Below, one piece after another: positions 50,747-60,555 of a stretch of 64,000 nucleotides of DNA. The stretch is from positions 423,260 to 487,259 of the forward strand of contig NZ_CP085328.1 in the NCBI RefSeq assembly GCF_020614375.1, in the 5' to 3' direction. The DNA is from Haladaptatus salinisoli (GTDB lineage: Archaea; Halobacteriota; Halobacteria; Halobacteriales; Haladaptataceae). Each line of letters starts with the position of its first letter. Position 1 is the stretch's first letter. The position numbers and the translations under genes were made by a program. Under the pieces are notes generated by a model. The model saw only the letters and a program-made list of their open reading frames with translations, did no database searches and had not been told where the DNA came from.

Positions 50747-51439
50747 ATGATGGATAATTGGATGCCTAAAGATAACGAAACAAATAGGCGGGAAGTGTTG
50801 AAATTAGCAGGGGCAAGCTTAGCTAGTCTAAGTGGAATAAACGTTGTGAGTGCTAAACAGAAAACGGATGCTCCGTCTGTTAATCCAAATGATCAAAGTA
50901 CAATTACTGAGTTCATCCGCTATATGGTTACTCTATCCTATGAAGAGCAAAAGCAGGCTGTTAACAGCTTAAGAGACTCAGAACGAGATGCTGTTCTTGA
51001 GGCCCTTAGTGATATCAGATTGGAAACTGAAACCACAATAACGAGAGTGGAAGAACAAAATGATATTTCGGCACAAGCAGGTAGGTTAGAGTTTGCGAAA
51101 AACATGGTTTATGGTATAACGAAAAATGGAGGTCAAAGGGCTTGGGCGTTCAAACACACTGTTAGCTATAGGGTAAATAATGGAAGCATAGTTCGAGGAA
51201 GTCAAACAGCTAATTAGGACGGTTGGCAAAAAGTTTATCCCTGGTCATACCGAGGGGTTCATAATCGATCTGGTTATTTTTCCTCAGACGGGTATAATTC
51301 GCGGGAAGTAGGACTGTTCCGATATTGTCCTACGGATATTGTCGATTTCTGTATAAAAGAAAACGATCATGCAACATGGAGCAATATTTCTGCTTTCCCG
51401 AATGGATATGCAAGTAAGAGAGGCGGGACTTTTAAATTG
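50747..51439 (+). pseudogene. Tat-secreted protein with in-frame TAG
   Basis: AT-rich. The signal NRREVLKLAGASLASLSGINVVSA is followed by a helical, charged domain up to SIVRGSQTAN, TAG at 51215-51217, and then, in the same frame, GWQKVYPWSYRGVHNRSGYFS ... FRYCPTDIVDFCIKENDHATW ... KRGGTFKL and TAA. The segment after the TAG has aromatic, Cys-containing composition like halocin or toxin cores. No family recognised. The secreted 156-residue part could still be made. Confidence 0.65.
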
Positions 51440-51504
51440 TAAATTCTTTATTAATTATTTTTTTAAAGAAAATATTATATAGTAATAATGCAAATAGTTA
51501 TTTG

Positions 51505-52131
51505 ATGCCAAAGCAAACAAGACGAAATTGGCTGAAAAATTTTGGAACTTCAATTGCAACCTGTTCCCTGGCAAGTTTTGCAGTAGGAACAGCTAGTGCC
51601 TTGGAATCTACATTACTAGTAGATGGTCAGGCACGTTCAGGCACCAATATTGAATACAAAATTATCACTACCGGAAATGTTGACAAAGTTAAAAGTATGT
51701 GTGAGTCGGAGGATTACGCTGCTGATGCTACGAATACAATTCGTGGTAATATCGTAGGATCCGGTAACGACAAATTTACTTTTAACGGGAGAATAAAATC
51801 AATTAATGCATGGCCTACGAACGGAGGGGGTGGTACGATTGAATTTAGAATGTCAAGAAGTAGGAGTAGTTCTGGTGTTGGTGGAATTGATATCTATGGA
51901 GATGGGAAATATCAAGCAGAATCTGCTGGAAGTATGGCTAGACCAGGAGATGGGACATTAGAGACAGACTTTAGCTCCCTACTTGTTGACGAAGTACGAG
52001 GTGGTGACTTAGCTATAGGTTCTGTCTCTGGAGGAGGACACGATCATTACGAAATGACTGGCGATTTCAATTATGTAAGCTTTGACGTAGGGAATATGAC
52101 ACTTGAGCGTCATTTTGGAAGAACATGGTAA
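51505..52131 (+). CDS. Tat-secreted protein, unknown function
   Basis: A 208-residue protein with a Tat signal (TRRNWLKNFGTSIATCSLASFAVGTASA, Ala-x-Ala cleavage). The mature part is Gly/Ser-rich and beta (DGQARSGTNIEYKIITTGN, FNGRIKSINAWPTNGGGGTIEF, ... GHDHYEMTGDFNYVSFD). Markedly AT-rich, like the gene before it; the pair is probably acquired together. ATG 51505; a TTG three bases earlier is also possible. Confidence 0.72.
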   Translation: MPKQTRRNWLKNFGTSIATCSLASFAVGTASALESTLLVDGQARSGTNIEYKIITTGNVDKVKSMCESEDYAADATNTIRGNIVGSGNDKFTFNGRIKSINAWPTNGGGGTIEFRMSRSRSSSGVGGIDIYGDGKYQAESAGSMARPGDGTLETDFSSLLVDEVRGGDLAIGSVSGGGHDHYEMTGDFNYVSFDVGNMTLERHFGRTW

Positions 52132-52429
52132 AATGAATGCTGTAAAGCAGTACTCGATTTAATAGAATAATCCGTCGATGGATCGACCAAGAAGAAGATT
52201 GGAGCAATCGTTATTATTTCCTCGTTCATATTTTAATGTGATCATTTACTAACCGATGAACCCCCACGAATATAGATGTATTCTGTTGCAAAATTACATG
52301 GTGGAGATTCTTTTGTATAAAAAGCTCTGGGTGAGAATAGAATAGTATACAAAGATGGTATGTTTAATAATTCCTATTAAATATCTCTCAAACGTCAGTG
52401 AATCCTTTCCTCAGTGAGCGTACATACCG

Positions 52430-52651
52430 TCAGAGACGTACTCCACCAAGATACAATCCGTTTAAGAATACAAACGCGCCTATCACCGCATAGATTACCG
52501 TTGAGGAAGGAACGGTATTCTTATTAACGGCCCAACTAAGGATTGAAATTCCGATAAAGGCGAGAACGAGCCCGAGTAATTGATGACTGAGAGGGGTACT
52601 GATTATTTGAATTGGGCCAAATTCACGTGGGGAACGAGTAGAGGACATCAT
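52430..52651 (-). CDS. small membrane protein
   Basis: 73 residues. Two hydrophobic helices (LLGLVLAFIGISILSWAV and VIYAVIGAFVFLNGLYLGG) after a short polar start (MSSTRSPREFG). Start Met ambiguous by one codon. Confidence 0.58.
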   Translation of the reverse strand: MMSSTRSPREFGPIQIISTPLSHQLLGLVLAFIGISILSWAVNKNTVPSSTVIYAVIGAFVFLNGLYLGGVRL

Positions 52652-52782
52652 GCAATAATGAACCATTGATCGTAAATAGATTTCCAATTCAAATAGGAAT
52701 TTGCTTTACTGATTGTGCTTCTTTCTCTAAATCAAATATCGTCTATTGGTAGGTTATTGTTTGGTCTACTGGAGACAACTTT

Positions 52783-52974
52783 ATGACCATCGAAGAGGCG
52801 ATTCTCATTGAGTTATTTGGGATACTGCTAATTCTATTCGCTGGTGTGAATCTGTTGACTAATACGTATTTCCTCGGCTCGTGGGACATCATCGGAGATA
52901 TGACTATTTGGATGGTCGGTGGACTTGTAATCGGCCCCTATGGGATATTCGCTGGGCTTTACTCAGAGCGATAA
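52783..52974 (+). CDS. small membrane protein
   Basis: 63 residues, two helices (ILIELFGILLILFAGVNLL and IWMVGGLVIGPYGIFAGLY). A TATA-like stretch lies upstream (AT-rich near 52755). Unknown function. Confidence 0.6.
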   Translation: MTIEEAILIELFGILLILFAGVNLLTNTYFLGSWDIIGDMTIWMVGGLVIGPYGIFAGLYSER

Positions 52975-52995
52975 CTTTGGACAACGAACTACACA

Positions 52996-53064
52996 GATTG
53001 ATTCGGGGATACCGGGGGTAGTCTACTTCCGCTTAGGAAATTCTGGAGTAGTGATTCCTGGCCT
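52996..53064 (+). repeat. dispersed repeat R3
   Basis: Block A is close to R2 (GATTGATTCGGGG, GTCTACTTCCGCTTAGG). Block B is degenerate (TGGAGTAGTGATTCCTGGCC). Confidence 0.55.
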
Positions 53065-53199
53065 ATAATTGGCCATTCGTCGCTCAATGACACTTATCAG
53101 TACATAAACTATATTGTGCTTATGTAAGTATTTTTTCTATTATAGAACGTAATTTACGAGGAGAAAGCTTATTCCGCTTTTCGGACATGCATCGTACTA

Positions 53200-53379
53200 A
53201 TGGCCCCAGAACGAACGGAAATTTACCTCATCGCCATCGTTGCTCTCCTCGCGATCATCGCCTCGCTTCTCGTCGGAGTCGTTGTCTCCCTGGGTAGCTC
53301 AGCAATTGTGATGGCGAGTTTTGTCTTCGTGCTTTTCGCGGTCGCTGGATTCCTCGTGCAAGATCGTGTGAGTGAATGA
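53200..53379 (+). CDS. small membrane protein, 59 residues
   Basis: MAPERTEIYLIAIVALLAII then LLVGVVVSLGSSA, VMASFVFVLFAVAGFLV and a charged end (QDRVSE). Two helices. A clean ATG with AT-rich promoter upstream. Typical of short haloarchaeal membrane proteins that are easily missed. Confidence 0.62.
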   Translation: MAPERTEIYLIAIVALLAIIASLLVGVVVSLGSSAIVMASFVFVLFAVAGFLVQDRVSE

Positions 53380-53474
53380 AAACAATCGCCTCAGAAAAGC
53401 CGAGACACAGGGGGGAGACAGATCTAACCCAAAAAGAGCAATTTGGAATTATGACTGGAATAGCCGACGGAGAG

Positions 53475-53510
53475 GGCGGTAGAAGATTCCTTCATGCTGA
53501 ATAGAGAGCG
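53475..53510 (+). repeat. dispersed repeat R4, block B
   Basis: GGCGGTAGAAGATTCCTTC and CTGAATAGAGAGCG, nearly the same as block B of R1. It stops two bases before the gene at 53512. Confidence 0.6.
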
Positions 53511-53511
53511 T

Positions 53512-53682
53512 TTATTCACCTTCATTTTCGGCAATCTCTGAAAGCGTCATCGAATACAGGGCGAGCCCAAGGATGGGGGCAATCACAGCACCAGGAATCC
53601 CACCCACGAGTAATCCGATACCGATACTCATCACGGTAACAAAGAGAGCCGGCAGTGGTTCCATTCGTTCAGTACCGGTCAT
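53512..53682 (-). CDS. small membrane protein
   Basis: 56 residues from ATG 53682: MTGTERMEPLPALFVTVMSI, then GLLVGGIPGAVIAPILGLALYSM and an acidic tail (EIAENEGE). One to two helices. It lies between the two separated blocks of repeat R4. Confidence 0.55.
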   Translation of the reverse strand: MTGTERMEPLPALFVTVMSIGIGLLVGGIPGAVIAPILGLALYSMTLSEIAENEGE

Positions 53683-53769
53683 ACCCTGCTCTACTCTCCT
53701 CAGCAACGTAAATTGCTCTCCAGCTGTAGAGTGCTTAATCCGCCAAATTTGCACCATGAAATGTGCATA

Positions 53770-53811
53770 GATCGAGACGGGGGTTCCGGGGGTGAGTTAC
53801 TTCCGCTTAGA
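53770..53811 (+). repeat. dispersed repeat R4, block A
   Basis: GATCGAGACGGGGGTTCCGG then TTACTTCCGCTTAGAG. Related to blocks A of R1 to R3. Blocks A and B are separated here by the small membrane gene. Confidence 0.55.
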
Positions 53812-54126
53812 GCTGAATGCGGAAGTAACGAAGACACCACCACTTCCAGTGTAATCGCGCGTTTCAAACCCTATATCGACGGATATCAGCCTCATAGAAA
53901 GTTATAAATTATATCTCGCTATATCAAATTGTGGTACTGGAAGATGAGACTACAGCAGCTATAGAAGGTCAAAATGCACGGGTTTACCCAATTCACCCTT
54001 CTCCTCACGCTTCAAACGGGAGTTCAGACATCGATTCCGAATACGATTCTAACTCTTCCCGAATTAGCGACCGGCCGAATCAGCGCTGCCGCTGACCATC
54101 TGGTGCTCACCGCCACAAAATCTGTT

Positions 54127-54700
54127 CTACCCGATTCCAGTTTGCTTCAGCAACGTTAGGACCGTGTTTGCAGTCACAATGGGTGATCCGTCGTATTCGC
54201 CGGTCAGTTCGACTTGAGCCAGTAAATCGACCGCACGCCAGATCGAATACAACAGACACGCAAACACGAAGTAGAAAAACCGCAACACGAAGTTTTTCGA
54301 CGTTGTAGCGGCCATGAACCGCTTGATGCTCTTATAACCACTCTCGATTTCCCAACGATAGCCGTACTCTCGCAATAGTCTCGGATCACCGTTCATCATA
54401 AACACCGAATACTGACGATAATCAGTACACTCGGAGTTGTTCCTGCGTCGGTAGATCAGTGTTGTTTCGTGCCTTTCATTGTCGTTCAGCAGGAAATTCC
54501 GGTTTGTCACGTACCGATCCTGATCCCACTGGAGCAACCGCTGGGCTTGGGCTTACTCGCTCATCTGCATTCGTTTTGGTACGACATACTGAAGCCCACG
54601 CTGGTCGATTTCTTCCAAGATGTGCTGACTGTCGAACTCTCGATCCATCAAGAGTTCTCTATTCCGTGTCACACTCCGCCAATCGCTTTATCGCTGTTCG
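54127..54700 (-). pseudogene. IS4-type transposase, 5' truncated with one stop
   Basis: The frame has ELLMDREFDSQHILEE (a catalytic Asp), TAA after KRMQMSE, then about 136 codons containing the IS4 signature YGYRWEIESGYKSIK, which fits Y-x2-R-x3-E-x6-K exactly, and the hydrophobic end VLRFFYFVFACLLYSIWRAVD typical of ISH-type transposases. The N-terminal part and the ends are missing. It abuts the small membrane gene at 54716. Confidence 0.8.
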
Positions 54701-54715
54701 TGACCTATGGCATCT

Positions 54716-54895
54716 ATGCTCGGCAGGAACCTCCAACTCTGGCTCGGCGTTGCGTTGCTGATCGTCGGAGCGCTAGTGCTGTTCGGGGGCGTCCTCTCGG
54801 GTAGTCTCCCTCCCGTCGTGTTGGCAGTCGGCGTCCTCGTCCTCGCAGTCGGAACGTTACTCGTCGCGAGCGGACGGCGCGGCCGCCCGGTCTAA
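54716..54895 (+). CDS. small two-helix membrane protein
   Basis: 59 residues: MLGRNLQLWLGVALLIVGAL, then a second helix (PPVVLAVGVLVLAVGTLLVA) and basic end GRRGRPV. Like widespread short haloarchaeal membrane proteins (DUF7470-like). An in-frame ATG nine bases upstream exists. Its promoter may have been replaced by the transposase remnant beside it. Confidence 0.65.
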   Translation: MLGRNLQLWLGVALLIVGALVLFGGVLSGSLPPVVLAVGVLVLAVGTLLVASGRRGRPV

Positions 54896-55559
54896 CCGGC
54901 GAGCAATCAGTCAATTGTACAAATGGTCGAATCCATCGGTGGGGCAGTTGCTGCAGCAGGTGCTCATGCTTGATTGACTCGTTTGGCGGAGCGGCTGGCC
55001 GGTAGTTCCGGGATAGTGATCGAGTGTCATCCACTGCGTCCCGACTGCGAACCGACGACGCTGCCGGATCACGCGAGTCAATACGAGAATGGTTGTCTGA
55101 GACGACGTTCTATTTCGGCGCTCTCCGGAAGTCGGCGGAAGTTAGAGTAGTGGGCAGTCTTCAAATTTAGAGTGCTCTCCGATTCCGCCGAAGGGGTTTG
55201 TCCCGACTGCGGTGGACAAATCATAGAACGTGGAGACAACCAACTTGGAAAGAAGCCAAGACACTGAAACACTCCCGCTATTGTTGATCTTCGATTGAGC
55301 ACCACTGGTGTTCGCTGTCGAAAGAGATACTCACGGCGAGTCCATCAAGTAATCACGCACCAATACTGGAGTCCATGCATTGAGCGCGCCGGTCTCAACT
55401 ACTGCATGTCGAGTGAAGATCCAGAGTTTCGGAGGATGGGTTATTCTCGCGTGTTTTCCGAGCTGATCGTGGATCGAATGGGTCACATTGGTGAGGACTC
55501 AGCTATCCTTCGCGGATCAATCTCAGCAAGTGAACGAAAAAGACCCAAGAGTCGACCTC
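54896..55559. other. scrambled remnants, no intact gene
   Basis: A forward frame near 55185-55270 contains VCPDCGGQIIERGDNQLGKK, a zinc-ribbon end, probably transposon- or regulator-derived. The rest is broken in all frames. Confidence 0.4.
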
Positions 55560-55810
55560 TCGCAGATTGTCGCCACTCGCGATGGGCGGCCCAAGTCGGC
55601 GTTAAGCGTTAATCCGGCAGGATCAGTGCTGAACAGACCAACTCGACACACTCACCAGCTGTAGAACCGGAGCGTAGTCCATCTCACCGCCGACACCAGT
55701 CTTCAACAGGAAATCGGTGAGTCGCCAGATATTGTGTAGCAGCACCCCGAACACGAAATAGAACAGCCGCACGCGGTAATCCTTCGAAGAAGTCCTCGCG
55801 AGGAACTCGC
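55560..55810 (-). mobile_element. ISH/IS4-type transposase C-terminal remnant
   Basis: The minus strand encodes KDYRVRLFYFVFGVLLHNIW RLTDFL, then EMDYAPVLQLVSVSSW and stop. This is the end of a transposase related to, but different from, that at 54127. Its last ~95 bases match the remnant at 38087-38178. Confidence 0.7.
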
Positions 55811-56182
55811 CCCGTTCAATTGGGTGACTGAGTGAACCAGTAACCCACTGCCATGATTAGTGAAAACGTTGTTGTTGGCGGCGAAATTCATGTGAATCTC
55901 CAGGACTCGGAAATGAGGGCAGTCAGCAACTGATTTAGGAATCCACTGGTCTTGAAATAGGCCCAGATTTTCAAAAAATCCACGCCATGATGGCCATCCT
56001 CCAAAAATCTGTGAAAAGACACCCACGCTGGGAAGGTGTCTATTTGACCAAAAAATTCTAATAGTCAGATAGCATAGGTCAACGTATGGGAATCATGTCA
56101 AAACTAGATCGATTATCGCAACATCGTGTGTGGAGTAGAGAGGAGCACTCACACGACCTACAACTAGTCCACAGTACTACCC
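55811..56182. other. intergenic, remnant-like minus-strand frame
   Basis: About 370 bases. A minus-strand frame (GFFENLGLFQDQWIPKSVADC) is open but unrecognised. The AT-rich part near 56040-56170 probably holds the tetR promoter. Confidence 0.4.
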
Positions 56183-56809
56183 ATGCCGACCTTTACTGAC
56201 GAGAAACGCAAGCAGGTCCGAGAAGCGCTCCGTGAGACCGGTCACGAACTCTTCGCTCAGTATGGTATCCGAAAAACGTCGATCTCGGAACTCACCGAAG
56301 CTGTCGGGATCGGGAAGGGCACGTTCTACCAGTTCTACGATTCGAAAGAGGATCTCTACGTCGATATCTTGGAGCAATACACCGAGGCATTGATTCCTCG
56401 ACTCCTGCGTGAGTCCGTCCAGAAATACGACGACCCGGAGCGGGCTATCACCGCGTTGCTCAACGAAACGCTCGACGAGTTCGAGTCGAACCCACTGCTC
56501 CGACGAGTTCTCGCCGAAGGCGAGGTCGGCCATCTCCGTGATAGCATTCCGGATGAGGAACTCACAGAGAAGCGTGCTCATTCGATGGGCTTCTTTCAGC
56601 CTTATGTCGAGGACTGGTACGACGACGGGAAAGTCGTGGGACCGGACCCTGAAACGATCATGGAAACGATTCGCGCGGTCAGCCGGATCGTCCTTCAGAG
56701 AGATCAAATCGGTGAGGAACGATATCCACAGGTTCGGGAAACACTCGTCGCAGCGGTTGCAGCAGGACTGACACGTGAAGACGAGCACTGGGAGGGGTCA
56801 GATGAGTAA
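56183..56809 (+). CDS. TetR/AcrR-family regulator
   Basis: A 208-residue protein. The TetR HTH covers about residues 10-55 (ELFAQYGIRKTSISELTEAVGIGKGTFYQFYDSKEDLY), and a helical ligand domain follows. It overlaps the PEP-synthase-like gene by eight bases, so it is probably a repressor of this operon responding to a drug-like ligand. Confidence 0.92.
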   Translation: MPTFTDEKRKQVREALRETGHELFAQYGIRKTSISELTEAVGIGKGTFYQFYDSKEDLYVDILEQYTEALIPRLLRESVQKYDDPERAITALLNETLDEFESNPLLRRVLAEGEVGHLRDSIPDEELTEKRAHSMGFFQPYVEDWYDDGKVVGPDPETIMETIRAVSRIVLQRDQIGEERYPQVRETLVAAVAAGLTREDEHWEGSDE

Positions 56810-59531
56810 CCTCGACAGCCGGGAATCCCTCGAAGTTGACGACCCGTACGTCGTCACTCTGAACCACCCGGCAGCGACCGACCGTGCACTCGTCGGCGGG
56901 AAAGGGGCAAATTTAGCTCGGCTCGTCGAAGCCGGACTTCCAGTACCCGACGGGCTCTGTGTGACGATCCTCGCATACCGGGAACTCATCGACGATAATT
57001 CGGTCGACGTATTGCTTGACGATCTCTCAAATCTCGATCCAACAGACACCGAGGCCCTCGCCGAAGTAGGGTCGTCTCTTCGCGCTCGTATCGAAAACCA
57101 GGACGTCCCACCATCTATCCGAGAGGCTATCGAGAACGCGCTCGCTAACGTTAAGGCCGAAGGCGGGTCCGAGACAGCATATGCAGTGCGCTCTTCGGCG
57201 ACAGCTGAAGACCTCCCGAACGCTTCCTTTGCGGGTCAACAGGAAACGTTCCTCAACGTCCGCGGTGTTGATGAGATCATCGACCGTGTCCGCGCCTGCA
57301 TGGCGAGTCTGTTCACCGATCGCGCGATCGCGTATCGGGCTACCAATGACATCCCCCACGAGGAGGTGGCGCTCGCGGTCGTGGTTCAGGAGATGATTAC
57401 GCCCGACGTCTCGGGTATCTGTTTCACCGCCGATCCACGGACGGGCAACCGCCGCGTCACGACCATCGAGGCCGGGATTGGACTGGGAGAGGCGTTGGTG
57501 GCAGGCGACGTCACTGGCGACGCCGTTCGCGTCGAGACGCGGACCGGCGAGATCCTCGACTACGAGGTCGGCGACCAGCAGATCGCCGTGCAACCGCTTT
57601 CGGAAGGGGGCACCGAGACGGTCGAACTCGATTCGGCCGGTTCGGCGCGCGTACTGTCGGACAAACAGGTCCGGATGCTCGTGGAACTGGGCGAGGAGAT
57701 CGAAGCGCTGTTCGAGCGTCCTCAGGACATCGAGTGGTGTCTCGCGGACGGGGATATTTATATCGTGCAGGCCCGGCCGATCACGTCGCTATTCCCGCTG
57801 CCATCGCCCGAACCTGAGGACGACCGTTTGCACGTCTACTATAACTTCGGACATGCGCAGGCCATGCCCGAGGCGATGCCGCCGCTCGTCAGGGACGTCT
57901 GGATGGCGTACGTTCACCTTTGGATGGAGGAGTTCGGAATGGACCCCGACACGCAGTGGTTCGTCGAGGCCGGGGGACGTCTCTACATGGATATGACGAC
58001 GCTCCTTCGGATCGGCGTCCTTCGGCGGAGGGTTCCGGATCAACTGGCGGCGATGAGTGAATCGATCGGTGCGGCCTTCGAGGATCTGCTGGCGCGGCGC
58101 GGCGAGGAATTCCAGAACAAACGGACGGCGCGTGATACGCTTGCGGCCCTCCCTCGATTCGCTGGCGTAATCTGGCGGAGCGTTTGGATGGGCCTTCCGA
58201 TCACGTCGATGATTACTTCCGGGTTTTTCGGCGCGTTCGTCGGTGAGCCGGATCCCCCCCAACTGGAGGAGACCAAGTGGACGGCTTGGGGACGGAACGT
58301 CGCGGCCCGGGTGCACGCACCTGACACGCCCGTCGAGCGGGTGCACGCCGCCTTCGAACTCTCGGAAGAGGCCGTCAATTTCCCACCCATTGGCCCGATG
58401 TATGCCGCCTTGGCGGCGGAGCAGTGGCTCCAGGGGCTGTTTCCAGACGCCCCCGAGGACGTCAACGATGTCGCCAAGGGCCTTCCGAATGAGTTAGTGA
58501 CGCGGATCAATCTCGGGCTGGGCGACCTCGCCGACGTGGCTCGCGACCATCCCGAGGTTGCCGAGGCGCTGCGAGCGGGCGCATCGCTCGATGAGATTGA
58601 AGCGTGCGAGGGCGGCGAGGTGTTCCGCGCGGCGCTCAACGACTATCTCGAGGAGTTCGGCCACCGGGCGACCGGCGAGATCGATATCAGCCGCCCGCGG
58701 TGGCGCGAGGAGCCCTCGGGACTGCTCGCGACGGTCCGCGCCAACCTCAAACACGAGCAAGCGGGCGAACACCGCGCGCACCTCCACAATCTGGAACGGG
58801 AAGCGAGCGTGGCGGCCGAACGGCTTGAAGAACGGGCCGCTCACGGATTGCTCGGCCCGCTTCGCAAACGAGTCGTCCGTCAACTGATCCGAACGTATCG
58901 CGGTTACATTCAGACCCGCGAATATCCCAAACAGGGGATAGCCCACCTCTTCGCCGCGTGGCACGAGACCTTCCGGGAGGCCGGCGAGGTGCTCGTCGCC
59001 GAGGGCCGACTGGACGATCCCGACGACATCTGGTTCCTCCGGAAGGACGAGTTGCTCGCCGCGCTGGAGGGTGAGTCGATCGACGTCGATCTCCCGGCCC
59101 GGCGCACGGAGTTCGAGCGCCACGCGGCGATGGACGCGCCACCAGTGCTGACGAGCGAGGGCGAAGCGCCGAGCGCACAAATCAAACGTGCGGATGTTCC
59201 TGATGGGGTGCTCGTTGGAACGGGCGTTTCGAGCGGCGTCGTCGAAGGAACGGCACGGATCGTCCGCGATCCCACCGAAGAGACGATCGAAAGCGGTGAA
59301 ATCCTCATCGCGCCCTCCTCCGATCCCGGCTGGACGCCACTATTTCTGAATGCGGCGGGCATGGTCGTGGAGGTCGGGACGCGGATGAGCCACGGCGCGA
59401 TCGTCGCCCGCGAATACGGGCTGCCGGCCGTGGTATCGGTGCCCGAAGCAACCCGTCGAATTGAGACGGGCCAACGAGTCCGGATCGACGGTACTCAGGG
59501 AACCGTCGAAATCATCGAGGACGACTCATGA
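56802..59531 (+). CDS. PEP-synthase/rifampicin-phosphotransferase-like enzyme
   Basis: A 909-residue protein. The N-terminal PPDK_N ATP-grasp domain covers about residues 20-330 (LVGGKGANLARLVEAGLPVPDG, AVRSSATAEDLPNASFAGQQ). A middle region of about 450 residues has no PEP-binding barrel. The C-terminal swivelling domain carries the phospho-His in RMSHGAIVAREYG (near residue 864). Lacking the PEP/pyruvate barrel, it fits the rifampicin phosphotransferase (Rph) architecture of drug-resistance enzymes better than PpsA. The TetR gene upstream and ABC exporter remnants downstream agree. Intact. Confidence 0.88.
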   Translation: MSNLDSRESLEVDDPYVVTLNHPAATDRALVGGKGANLARLVEAGLPVPDGLCVTILAYRELIDDNSVDVLLDDLSNLDPTDTEALAEVGSSLRARIENQDVPPSIREAIENALANVKAEGGSETAYAVRSSATAEDLPNASFAGQQETFLNVRGVDEIIDRVRACMASLFTDRAIAYRATNDIPHEEVALAVVVQEMITPDVSGICFTADPRTGNRRVTTIEAGIGLGEALVAGDVTGDAVRVETRTGEILDYEVGDQQIAVQPLSEGGTETVELDSAGSARVLSDKQVRMLVELGEEIEALFERPQDIEWCLADGDIYIVQARPITSLFPLPSPEPEDDRLHVYYNFGHAQAMPEAMPPLVRDVWMAYVHLWMEEFGMDPDTQWFVEAGGRLYMDMTTLLRIGVLRRRVPDQLAAMSESIGAAFEDLLARRGEEFQNKRTARDTLAALPRFAGVIWRSVWMGLPITSMITSGFFGAFVGEPDPPQLEETKWTAWGRNVAARVHAPDTPVERVHAAFELSEEAVNFPPIGPMYAALAAEQWLQGLFPDAPEDVNDVAKGLPNELVTRINLGLGDLADVARDHPEVAEALRAGASLDEIEACEGGEVFRAALNDYLEEFGHRATGEIDISRPRWREEPSGLLATVRANLKHEQAGEHRAHLHNLEREASVAAERLEERAAHGLLGPLRKRVVRQLIRTYRGYIQTREYPKQGIAHLFAAWHETFREAGEVLVAEGRLDDPDDIWFLRKDELLAALEGESIDVDLPARRTEFERHAAMDAPPVLTSEGEAPSAQIKRADVPDGVLVGTGVSSGVVEGTARIVRDPTEETIESGEILIAPSSDPGWTPLFLNAAGMVVEVGTRMSHGAIVAREYGLPAVVSVPEATRRIETGQRVRIDGTQGTVEIIEDDS

Positions 59532-60555
59532 CAATGACTCACGAATCATTTCCGAGAACGAACTCCGTGCTCGCCGTGGATGGGCTCCGGAAGGTCTACA
59601 CCCAGGGAGAGAACCGGATCGTGGCGGTGGACGGCGTATCCTTCCGGATGAAGCGCGGCGAGGTAGTCGGACTCTTGGGGCCGAACAGGGGCGGAAAATC
59701 GACGTTGATCGACATCCTGTGCACGCTCCTCCAGCCAACGGCCGGCCGCGCAACCGTCGCCGGCCACGATGGAGTCACGGACCCGGCCGACGTCCGGCGC
59801 AACATTGGTGTGGTCTTCCAGGAGCCCGTCTTGGATGAACAGCTCAGCGGGGCGGAAAACCTCCGGTTGCACGTCCGGCTCTGTGGCTTCGACCGGCGGA
59901 TGCACGAGGAGCGCATCGAGGAGATCCTCGAGTTGTCGGCCTCGCCAAGGTTCGCGATCGAGCCGTTGAGCAGTACTTCGGCTGGATGAAACGCTGGCTG
60001 GAAATCGGCCGGGGGATGCTCCACGACCCGATCGTGTTGTTCCTTGACGAGCCGACGCTCAAGTTCGACGCTCAGACCCGCCATACCACCCGCGAGTGCA
60101 TCCGTCAGCTGAACGAAGAGATGGACGTAACCGTGCTGTTGACGACCCATGACATAGAGGAAGCCGACGCCCTCAGTGACCGGGTTGTCATCATCGACCA
60201 CGGCGAAATCGTCGCGTTCGACATGCCCAGCGCGCTCAAAGCCCAACTGGTTGGCGACATCGTGACGCTCACGGTTACGGACGACGAAGAGGCGGCGCGT
60301 CTCGCCGAGACGCTTGGTTCATATCCGTGGATCACCGCAGTTCGCTGCACGGGCTAGGACGTCCAGGTGACGGTCACCGAAGGCCAGACGCGCATCCCCG
60401 CACTCGTCACTCGGGCGAGCGAAGCCGACCTGACGGTAACGTCCGTCGCCCTGCAAACACCAAGCCTGGAAGCCGTCTTCCTCGCCCACACCGGTCGAAC
60501 GATCGCCGAGAACGGGCCACCACCCACCACCCCAGAGGTAGTGATGGAGCAATGA
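59528..60555 (+). pseudogene. ABC-2-type exporter ATPase, frameshifted and stopped
   Basis: Walker A GPNRGGKST is present, then the Q-loop (VVFQEPVLD). A frameshift near 59935 moves the rest to another frame: YFGWMKRWLEIGRG, where the ABC signature SGG has become FGW, then LFLDEPTLKFDAQTR (Walker B) and LLTTHDIEEADAL (His switch). TAG occurs at 60355, and the C-terminal tail continues in the same frame to VVMEQ and TGA, overlapping the permease start. The upstream overlap with the Rph-like gene (ATGA) shows it was the third operon gene. Confidence 0.88.
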
